Source: Burkholderiaceae bacterium (GTDB lineage Bacteria; Pseudomonadota; Gammaproteobacteria; Burkholderiales; Burkholderiaceae). From it: a DNA stretch of 12,947 nucleotides. The translations under genes and the position numbers were made by a program. The notes beneath the pieces are model-generated. The model had not been told where the DNA came from and ran no database searches. It worked only from the letters and a program-made list of their open reading frames with translations. Location: NCBI GenBank assembly GCA_017998575.1, contig JAGOCV010000092.1:1-12947 (forward strand). The letters are read 5' to 3'. This document shows, piece by piece, positions 1 to 5,212 of the stretch (the stretch's first letter is position 1; each line of letters begins with the position of its first letter).

Positions 1-769
1 GCCCCAGCACACCGATCAGCACGAACGACGACGACGCGAGGAAGGTGAACAGCCCGCCATACGACGCCGAGGCCAGCGCGCTGTAGGCCAGGAAGGTGGG
101 GTTGCGCACGATTGCGCCCCAGGTGCGCAGCAGCGTGGCGGGCTCCAGCGCGCGCGGGTTCGGCTGCGGCAGTGTCTCGGTGAAGCGCAGCGCGATCAGC
201 GCCAGGCTGGCCGCGCCGAACAGCGCCAGGGCCAGCAGCGCGGCGCGCCAGCCCAGCAGCTCGGCCAGCACGCTGCCCAACGGGACGGCCAGGCAGGCGA
301 TCACGCCCAGGCCCGTGAGGCCGCGCGACATGGCGCGCGCGCCCTGATCGGGGGTGTAGAGATCGCGCACCACCGCGCGTGCGCACATCACGGCCGCGCC
401 CATAGCCGCGCCCTGCACGGTGCGCGCGACGATCAGCAGCGCCATGTCGGGCGCCAGCGCACCCAGCACCGACGCGAGCGTGTACGCCGCCAGGCCCCAC
501 AGCAGGACCGGGCGGCGGCCGAACCGGTCCGACAGCGGGCCCCACACCAGCTGGGAAATGCCGAAGGCCAGCAGCAGCGCCGACAACGTGAGCTGCGACC
601 GCGCCACCGGCGCGCCCAGCTCCAAGGTGAGCGCCGGCAGCGCGGGAAGGTAGAGGTCGGTGGTGACGGGCTGGATGCCCAGCAGCAGGGTGAGCACCAG
701 CACGACGAGCGAATCGGGCATGGGCGTGGCGCGCGGCGCGTCGGCCTGCGCGCGGGAGGCGGAAGACAT
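1..769 (-). CDS. Bcr/CflA-family MFS drug exporter, N-terminal part (cut by left edge)
   Basis: This is probably a proton-driven inner-membrane efflux pump of the major facilitator superfamily. About 256 codons are present and the C-terminal part lies beyond the left edge. After a polar start of about 20 residues come hydrophobic helices. DLYLPALP follows the first helix (residues 38-45) and is typical of the Bcr/CflA drug-resistance subfamily. MFS motif A, GPLSDRFGRRP, lies in the loop after helix 2 (77-87), and ARTVQGAAMGA (115-125) holds the conserved helix-4 arginine. RAVVRDLY (131-138) also recalls Bcr/CflA proteins. The ATG at 767-769 begins MSSASRAQ; a second ATG 16 codons further in is possible. 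The lipoprotein gene lies 66 bp upstream in the same direction, with a GC-rich hairpin between them, so co-transcription is uncertain. The substrate cannot be told from sequence. Confidence 0.88.
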   Translation of the reverse strand, partial: MSSASRAQADAPRATPMPDSLVVLVLTLLLGIQPVTTDLYLPALPALTLELGAPVARSQLTLSALLLAFGISQLVWGPLSDRFGRRPVLLWGLAAYTLASVLGALAPDMALLIVARTVQGAAMGAAVMCARAVVRDLYTPDQGARAMSRGLTGLGVIACLAVPLGSVLAELLGWRAALLALALFGAASLALIALRFTETLPQPNPRALEPATLLRTWGAIVRNPTFLAYSALASASYGGLFTFLASSSFVLIGVLG

Positions 770-810
770 CCGGTCGAGGTTAGCAGAAGGCAGCGCGTGG
801 GACGCTACCG

Positions 811-830
811 GCAGGCCATGCCCGGCCTGC
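811..830 (-). terminator. GC-rich hairpin after the lipoprotein gene
   Basis: Perfect 7-bp arms (GCAGGCC and GGCCTGC) enclose a 6-nt loop just 3' of the lipoprotein stop codon and before the MFS start. There is no T-run after it, so it could be a weak terminator, a site of Rho-dependent termination or simply an RNA-stabilising stem. Confidence 0.35.
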
Positions 831-835
831 GTGCG

Positions 836-1735
836 TCAGAGCGCCGAGGCCTGCAGCGTGTCGGCCGCCTGCGGCTGGAACGCGGGCTGCTCCCCGAACA
901 GCGTGCGCAGCGCCTCGCGGTACTGCGTGTGGCCGATGGTGTTTGTGCTGAAGTGCGAGCCGCCTTCCACCAGCACGAAAAGCTTCGGGCCCACGGCGGC
1001 CTCGTAGAGCTTCTTGCCCAGCGAGGGCAGGATCAGGTTGTCGGCCGAGCCGTGCACCACCATCAGCGGCGAGCCGATGCGGTTGACCTTGGCCGTCGAT
1101 TCGAAGCGCTGCGTGATCAGGCCCGACAGCGGCAGCCAGCCCCACTTGAAGGTGCTGACCACTTCGGGGATGGAGGTGAACGTGCCTTCGACGATGGTGC
1201 CGGCCTCGTCCTTCACCTGCGCGGCCAGATCGATGCCGATGGCACCACCCAGCGAGTGGCCGAAGATGTAACGCGGCCGGCCGGGGTAGTTCTTCGCCAG
1301 CCAGTCCCACGCGGCCCGGGCGTCTTCGTAGGCGGTCTTCTCCGAGGGCAACAACGACGTGCTCTTGCCGAAGCCCCGGTAGTCGATGGCCAGCACCGAG
1401 AAGCCCAGCTCCTGCATGCGGCGGATGCGCGGCGCCGAGCCGGCCACGTTCCACTTGGCGCCGTGCAGGAACAGCAGCACGGGGCCCAGGGCGCCGGCCT
1501 CGGGCGGGCCATCCATCCACAGGCCGTGCAGCCGCGTGGATTCGCCGGATACGCGCGAATCGAAGTCGATCCAGACGTCCTTCATGTCCGAGGCCATCGC
1601 GGCGCTGTTGCCCCAGCTGGCGTCGCTGGGCTGGAAGATCCACTGACGCTGCTTCTCGTCCAGCGACGAGCATCCCGCCAGCAACAGCAGGGCAGCGAAC
1701 ATGGCGACGAGGGGGTGGCGCAGCAGGCGGCTCAT
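836..1735 (-). CDS. Alpha/beta-hydrolase lipoprotein
   Basis: This 299-aa predicted lipid-anchored serine hydrolase opens with a short basic segment, a hydrophobic stretch and the lipobox LLAGC, whose cysteine is residue 22. It therefore probably sits in the periplasm on the inner or outer membrane. The alpha/beta-hydrolase fold is shown by the oxyanion-loop HGAKWN, the nucleophile elbow FGHSLGG (Ser161), the acid in HGSADNL (Asp232) and the histidine in EGGSHF (His261), in the canonical order. It resembles the BEM46/YqiA-like group with a C-terminal HGSAD segment, but no substrate can be assigned. The ATG at 1733-1735 places the signal peptide correctly. An in-frame TTG nine codons upstream would lengthen it and is less likely. 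No good ribosome-binding site is visible. The long gap upstream is rich in inverted repeats, suggesting separate control. Confidence 0.88.
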   Translation of the reverse strand: MSRLLRHPLVAMFAALLLLAGCSSLDEKQRQWIFQPSDASWGNSAAMASDMKDVWIDFDSRVSGESTRLHGLWMDGPPEAGALGPVLLFLHGAKWNVAGSAPRIRRMQELGFSVLAIDYRGFGKSTSLLPSEKTAYEDARAAWDWLAKNYPGRPRYIFGHSLGGAIGIDLAAQVKDEAGTIVEGTFTSIPEVVSTFKWGWLPLSGLITQRFESTAKVNRIGSPLMVVHGSADNLILPSLGKKLYEAAVGPKLFVLVEGGSHFSTNTIGHTQYREALRTLFGEQPAFQPQAADTLQASAL

Positions 1736-1769
1736 GGGCAACAGAGTCCGGTGTTTTGACAAAGTTCAA

Positions 1770-1782
1770 GCACGTAACGTGC
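1770..1782. promoter_or_regulatory. Short palindrome upstream of the lipoprotein gene
   Basis: GCACGT, a central A, then ACGTGC form a perfect 6-bp-arm inverted repeat 35-47 bp upstream of the lipoprotein ATG. Its size and place suit a repressor operator, but no regulator is assigned. Confidence 0.3.
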
Positions 1783-1785
1783 CGT

Positions 1786-1803
1786 TGCCAGACCGGTCTG
1801 ACA
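1786..1803. promoter_or_regulatory. 18-bp imperfect palindrome (core CAGACCGGTCTG)
   Basis: A perfect 12-bp palindrome, CAGACCGGTCTG (1789-1800), is extended after one mismatched pair by TG on the left and CA on the right. The short-arm, spacerless form resembles sites bound by GntR- or TetR-type dimers. This is a resemblance of shape only. Confidence 0.35.
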
Positions 1804-1821
1804 GGGTTGACCCCGAGCGCC

Positions 1822-1852
1822 GCACTGTTACACGCCCAGTGTGTAACAGTGC
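1822..1852. promoter_or_regulatory. 12-bp-arm inverted repeat with 7-nt spacer
   Basis: GCACTGTTACAC and GTGTAACAGTGC are exact inverse copies separated by GCCCAGT, 87-117 bp upstream of the lipoprotein start. It could be a double-arm operator or a strong stem-loop. It does not follow a stop codon closely and has no T-run, so an operator seems likelier than a terminator. Confidence 0.45.
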
Positions 1853-1892
1853 CTTGGCGGCGGCGTGCGCCATCTGAAACATTCATGCGCGC

Positions 1893-1912
1893 CCGCGTGT
1901 ACGTAAACGCGG
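1893..1912. promoter_or_regulatory. 20-bp imperfect palindrome centred on TACGTA
   Basis: CCGCGT (1893-1898) and ACGCGG (1907-1912) flank TACGTA, with a single mismatched pair (G1899/A1906). It lies 36 bp beyond the stop of the DUF962 gene and more than 150 bp upstream of the lipoprotein gene, so its target is unclear. A smaller hairpin, CGTGG-GGCG-CCACG (1924-1937), sits between it and the DUF962 stop and might end that transcript. Confidence 0.3.
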
Positions 1913-1947
1913 CGACGCACCGTCGTGGGGCGCCACGCGTTGGCCGC

Positions 1948-2292
1948 TCAGAATGGGATGCGGCCCAGCCAGATATCGCGGTACATCGCCCAGTCGCCCA
2001 TGAAGCTGTAGAGCGGGCGCTTGAACGAGGCTGGCCGGTTTTTCTCGAAGCCGAAATGGCCGACCCACGCGAACCCGTAGCCACACAGCAACCCCGCCAG
2101 CAGGAAGCCGGGCCGGCCCGTGAACACCAGCGCGGCCAGGCAGGCCAGCGCCAGTGTCGAGCCCACGAAGTGCAGGCGTCGGCAGGTGCGGTTGGAATGC
2201 TCCGTCAGGTAGAACGGATAGAACTCCGCGAAGCTCGCGAAGCTGCGCGGGTCGGGCGCGGCGCCGGCGCGGGAAGGGGTCGTGGTGTCCAT
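1948..2292 (-). CDS. DUF962 / Mpo1-like membrane protein
   Basis: This small (114 aa) membrane protein belongs to the DUF962 family, whose yeast member Mpo1 is an iron-dependent dioxygenase acting in alpha-oxidation of 2-hydroxy fatty acids. The family pattern is clear: EHSNRTCRRLHFVG (His32 and His41) before the first hydrophobic stretch, two membrane segments at about 43-76, then GHFGFEKNRPASF (His79) and a C-terminal GDWAMYRDIWLGR. The histidines are the expected metal ligands. The bacterial function is not established and may differ from the yeast enzyme. The ATG at 2290-2292 has a good ribosome-binding site, AGGAGA, about 6 nt upstream. A candidate promoter lies 47-74 bp upstream. The thioredoxin-like gene is divergent, with 116 bp between the two starts. 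Confidence 0.88.
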   Translation of the reverse strand: MDTTTPSRAGAAPDPRSFASFAEFYPFYLTEHSNRTCRRLHFVGSTLALACLAALVFTGRPGFLLAGLLCGYGFAWVGHFGFEKNRPASFKRPLYSFMGDWAMYRDIWLGRIPF

Positions 2293-2338
2293 GGGATGTC
2301 TCCTGGAGCGGGAAGGCCTCTGGCGGGCCGGTCCGTCC

Positions 2339-2366
2339 ATTCTTGCGGACGAGTCACAATAGTCAA
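2339..2366 (-). promoter_or_regulatory. Candidate sigma70 promoter for the DUF962 gene
   Basis: Read on the minus strand, TTGACT (-35, 2361-2366) is followed after 16 bp by AAGAAT (-10, 2339-2344). That is 5/6 and 4/6 matches to consensus. The predicted transcript would start near 2332, about 40 nt before the ATG. This is the most AT-rich piece of the divergent gap; no equally good promoter was seen for the thioredoxin-like gene. Confidence 0.4.
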
Positions 2367-2408
2367 GCCAGTGCGCGACAGCGCGCCGCCCTTTCCGACC
2401 TGCCGCCG

Positions 2409-2759
2409 ATGTCCACGTTGCCGCCCACCTCCCGCCTGATCGCCTGCCTCTGCGCCGAATGGTGCGGTACCTGCCGCGACTGGCGCGCTCTGTTCGACGA
2501 GGTGACGGCGCGGCACCCGCGGGCGCGCGTGCGCTGGATCGACATCGAGGACGAAGCCGACCTGGTGGGCGACATCGACGTCGAAACCTTCCCCACGGTG
2601 CTGGTGGTGGATGGCGGCGAGCGCGTGCGCTTCTTTGGTCCGCTGCTGCCGCATGCGCAGACGCTGGCCCGCCTGCTCGATTCGCTCGAACCCGGCGGCG
2701 CGGAGCAGGCCGTGGATGGTGACGTGAAGGCGCTGGCGCGCCGGCTGGCGGCCGGCTGA
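2409..2759 (+). CDS. Thioredoxin-like protein
   Basis: This 116-aa cytoplasmic protein has a thioredoxin fold. The redox-active motif is WCGTC (residues 18-22, in CAEWCGTCRDW) and the cis-proline is in ETFPTVLV (Pro62). The central strand RVRWIDIEDEADLVGDIDV and the late glycine-containing strand RVRFFGPL fit thioredoxins. It has no signal peptide. CGTC differs from the CGPC of classical thioredoxins, so it may be a more specialised thiol-disulfide reductase. The start at 2409 fits the fold; an open frame runs further upstream but would overlap the divergent DUF962 gene and adds no recognisable sequence. No clear ribosome-binding site is seen. It is the only plus-strand gene here and converges on cofD, with 9 bp between the stops. 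Confidence 0.85.
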   Translation: MSTLPPTSRLIACLCAEWCGTCRDWRALFDEVTARHPRARVRWIDIEDEADLVGDIDVETFPTVLVVDGGERVRFFGPLLPHAQTLARLLDSLEPGGAEQAVDGDVKALARRLAAG

Positions 2760-2767
2760 TCCAGCCG
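2753..2767. terminator. Small hairpin between convergent thioredoxin-like and cofD genes
   Basis: CGGCTG and CAGCCG, separated by ATC, form a compact 6-bp stem overlapping the thioredoxin-like stop and ending just before the cofD stop. Its place suits a two-way terminator, but it is short and has no T-run. Confidence 0.3.
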
Positions 2768-2768
2768 T

Positions 2769-3710
2769 TCAGCCGCAGCGCGCGATCAATTCGAGCGAAG
2801 CGCGGGCCACGCGTTCGCGCGAGGCGGCATCGGTCATCAGCGTGTCGGTCACGCCCACCCGAATGCCCAGCGCCTCGATGGCGGGCGCCTGCGCGGCATC
2901 GCGTTCGTCCAGCACCAGGCCGTCGATGAGGCCGGCGTAGCGCCGCGCCACGCCCAGCGCAGATACCTCCAGCCCCAGCTCGTCCATCATCTTGGCGGCC
3001 GGGCCCTTCACGGCCTGGCCAGCGATGATCGGGCTCACGGCCACGCAGGGCGCGCGGCGCTGTTCCAGCCGCGTGCGCAGTCCGGCCACGGCAAGCATCG
3101 GGTCGATGCTCACGAACGGGTTGGAGGGGCAGATCACCCAGCCATCCACCCCGCCGGCATCGGCGCGCGCCACCAGCGGCGCGGCCAGGCGGGCGCTGTC
3201 GGCACCGTCGAACCGGATGCCGCGGCACACCGGCTCGCAGCGCCGCCGCACGAAGTAGTCCTGGAACGGCAGCTCGCCCTCGGGCGTGTCGACGTGCGTG
3301 CGCACGGGGTCGTCGCTCATGGGCACGATGTCGAACGCCAGGCCCAGCGCACGCGCCATGCGCGCCGTCACTTCGGACAGCGTGGCGCCCTGGCGGAGCC
3401 AGTCGGTGCGCAGCACGTGGGTGGCCAGGTCGCGGTCGCCCAGCATGAACCAGCTCTCGAAGCCCAGTTGCGGCAGGCTGTGATGGAAGTTCCAGCTCTC
3501 GTTCTCGCGGCCCCAGCCGCGCACGGTGTCGTTGAGCCCGGCCGCGGCGTAGAGCACGCTGTCGATGTCGGGGCACACGCGCAGGCCGAGGTAGTCGAAG
3601 TCGTCGCCCGTGTTGACCACGGCCATGAGTGAGCCGGGCACGCACACGGCGGCCAGGCCGCTGACGAGTTTGGCGCCGCCCACGCCGCCAGACAGTGCAA
3701 CGATGGTCAT
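2769..3710 (-). CDS. cofD: CofD, phospho-side-chain transferase to FO (F420 biosynthesis)
   Basis: CofD moves the GMP-activated phospho-side-chain (from CofC) onto the deazaflavin FO, giving F420-0 or its dehydro/3-phosphoglycerate analogue. The 313-aa length is normal for the family. Diagnostic motifs are GGVGGAKL at the N-terminus (8-15), NTGDDF (33-38), PDIDSVLY and the mid-protein WGRENESWNF. ICPSNPFVSIDP and VSPIIAGQAVKGPAAKMM form the GDP/FO-binding core. The protein is cytosolic. It is the last gene of the F420 operon, and its ATG overlaps the cofE stop by 4 bp (ATGA, 3707-3710), implying translational coupling. No extra domains are present. The family is very well recognised; only the exact side chain used is open. 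Confidence 0.97.
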   Translation of the reverse strand: MTIVALSGGVGGAKLVSGLAAVCVPGSLMAVVNTGDDFDYLGLRVCPDIDSVLYAAAGLNDTVRGWGRENESWNFHHSLPQLGFESWFMLGDRDLATHVLRTDWLRQGATLSEVTARMARALGLAFDIVPMSDDPVRTHVDTPEGELPFQDYFVRRRCEPVCRGIRFDGADSARLAAPLVARADAGGVDGWVICPSNPFVSIDPMLAVAGLRTRLEQRRAPCVAVSPIIAGQAVKGPAAKMMDELGLEVSALGVARRYAGLIDGLVLDERDAAQAPAIEALGIRVGVTDTLMTDAASRERVARASLELIARCG

Positions 3711-4465
3711 CGGAACAGGTCTTCAGTGAGCGGGCGCTGCAGGTCGCGGGCCGTCGCGCCCGCGCGCGCCTGCCACGCGAAACCCCGGATCACCACCGCC
3801 GGCGTGCCCTCGCTGCCCTGGCCCATGACGGCGGACGCGGCGGCGGCCAGCTCGTCGGCCGCGCCCACTTCGGAGGACACCAGCCGGTAGCCATACAGGT
3901 CGGTGTCGCCGCGCAGATCGTTCAGGCACACCAGGCCGCTGGCGCCGATGGCCTGACCCACGGTGCCGCGCCGCCAGGCCCGGCCCAGGCTGTCGTTGAT
4001 GATCACGGGCACGTCGAATCCGCAGCGCGTGGCCAGTGCCGCCGACAGCCGCGCGGCCGACGCATCGGGATCGCGCGGCCACGTCACCACCCATTCGCCG
4101 GGACCCAGCTGCGGCACGTTGGAGCGATCGACACCGGCATTGGCCAGCACCACGCCGCTCTTGTGGCGCGTGATGATCACGTGCGGCGTGCAACGCACCA
4201 CCTCGCTCGATTCGGACAGCACCACCTGCACCAGTCGCGGGTCGCGCTTCATCAGGGCGCCCAGTTCGCGCGCGCGGTCGGTGGGCTCCACCGCCTCGAC
4301 GTTGACTAAGCAGTTCTCGGTCTTGGAGACCACTTTCTGCGCGAACACCAGCAGGTCGCCAGAGGCGAGGCCGCCGGCCTGGGTGGCGGCGGCGTCGAAT
4401 GCGAGCTGGCAGAGGTCGTCGCCCGGCCCCAGGCGGGGCGGCAGGCGCAGGGCGATCAATTGCAT
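3707..4465 (-). CDS. cofE: CofE, F420-0:gamma-glutamyl ligase
   Basis: CofE adds L-glutamate residues to F420-0 through GTP-dependent amide bonds, making the polyglutamate tail. The 252-aa protein carries the family signatures QKVVSKTE (43-50), RHKSGVVLANAGVDRSN (100-116), NDSLGRAWRRGTVGQAIG (157-174) and GQGSEGTPAVVIRG (215-228). It ends after the ligase domain. The FMN nitroreductase-like domain fused in mycobacterial FbiB, which reduces dehydro-F420-0, is absent. The start at 4465 gives the expected N-terminus MQLIALRLP, but no strong ribosome-binding site precedes it. A 66-bp gap with a stable hairpin separates it from npdG, the loosest junction inside the operon. The 3' end overlaps cofD by 4 bp. 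Confidence 0.96.
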   Translation of the reverse strand: MQLIALRLPPRLGPGDDLCQLAFDAAATQAGGLASGDLLVFAQKVVSKTENCLVNVEAVEPTDRARELGALMKRDPRLVQVVLSESSEVVRCTPHVIITRHKSGVVLANAGVDRSNVPQLGPGEWVVTWPRDPDASAARLSAALATRCGFDVPVIINDSLGRAWRRGTVGQAIGASGLVCLNDLRGDTDLYGYRLVSSEVGAADELAAAASAVMGQGSEGTPAVVIRGFAWQARAGATARDLQRPLTEDLFR

Positions 4466-4509
4466 CGTCGGGTCGGCACGGTCATGCGCGGTGTGTTCGG
4501 AACCCCCGA

Positions 4510-4534
4510 TGATGCCTGCGCCGCGTGGGCATCA
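4510..4534 (-). other. Intercistronic hairpin between npdG and cofE
   Basis: TGATGCC and GGCATCA are exact 7-bp arms; inner C-G pairs and G-T wobbles can lengthen the stem to about 11 bp with a 3-nt loop. It covers the npdG stop codon and lies 45 bp before the cofE start. It has no T-run. It may protect or process the mRNA, or reduce read-through into cofE-cofD. Confidence 0.4.
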
Positions 4535-5212
4535 CGACGCCTGCGGCGGCAGGCCCGTGATGCGGATGCCCGAATCGGGCACCTTGTAGTTGCGGTTGAG
4601 CCAGATCAGCACCGAGGTGAGCGCCTCGGCCACCACGGAGTTGGCCAGCGCACCGGCTTCCACCGCGCTCATGCCGATGCCGCGGATGAGCGTCGCCACT
4701 GCGCGGCGCGCCTCGGCGTCGTCGGCGCAGACGAGCACGTCGCAGTCCACCGCGTGCGCGAGGTCCAGCAAGGCATGGGCCGACACGTTCTGGAACGCCG
4801 ACACCACGCGCACGTCGGTGCCCAGTTGCTCCTGCAGCAGCTTCACGCACGACTGGCCGCCGGGCAGTTGCGCCACGCTGACCTTGGGCGGCACCAGCGG
4901 CACCGTCACGTCGATGAGGATTTTGCCGGCCAGCTCGGCCTTCAGCGCCAGCGCCGTGGCCTGCTGTGCGCTGAACGGCACGGCCAGGATCACGATGTCG
5001 CCCGCCGCCGCGGCTTCGGCCAGGCTGGCGCCGCGCAGGTTGGATGTCCTGGTGAGCGTATTCAGCTCGGCGGCCTTGTCCGCCGCGCGCTGGGCGTCGC
5101 GCGAGCCGATGACCACCGGGTGGCCGCCCAGGGCCAGCCGCGCGGCGATGCCGGCGCCTTCGTGGCCGGTGCCACCGAGCACGGAAACGGTCGTGGATGT
5201 GGAAAGCGTCAT
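4532..5212 (-). CDS. npdG: F420:NADPH oxidoreductase (Fno/NpdG type)
   Basis: This enzyme passes hydride between NADPH and F420; in a bacterium without other F420 reductases it would make F420H2. The 226-aa protein starts with a Rossmann nucleotide site, VSVLGGTGHEGAGIAARLA (residues 9-27). It then has VVIGSR (33-38), whose Ser-Arg pair is expected to hold the NADPH 2'-phosphate. Later segments (ILAVPF, ILIDVTVPL, VVSAFQNVSAHAL, CDVLVCADD, GALANSVVAEALT) follow the archaeal Fno plan in order. It is cytosolic. Its ATG overlaps the fbiC stop by 4 bp (ATGA, 5209-5212), coupling it to F420 synthesis, and this context favours F420 over other acceptors. Some homologues are annotated only as NAD(P)-binding proteins, so cofactor use rests on family and context. 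Confidence 0.9.
   Translation of the reverse strand: MTLSTSTTVSVLGGTGHEGAGIAARLALGGHPVVIGSRDAQRAADKAAELNTLTRTSNLRGASLAEAAAAGDIVILAVPFSAQQATALALKAELAGKILIDVTVPLVPPKVSVAQLPGGQSCVKLLQEQLGTDVRVVSAFQNVSAHALLDLAHAVDCDVLVCADDAEARRAVATLIRGIGMSAVEAGALANSVVAEALTSVLIWLNRNYKVPDSGIRITGLPPQAS

Noticed and set aside
780..2084. Minus-strand 434-codon frame over the lipoprotein gene
   Set aside because: It is out of frame with the hydrolase, whose lipobox and catalytic triad are unmistakable, and shows no motif of its own.
1948..3645. Minus-strand open frame running through cofD, the thioredoxin-like gene and the DUF962 gene
   Set aside because: Only its last 114 codons (the DUF962 gene) are real. The rest is out of frame with cofD, antisense to the thioredoxin-like gene and Arg/Ala/Pro-rich.
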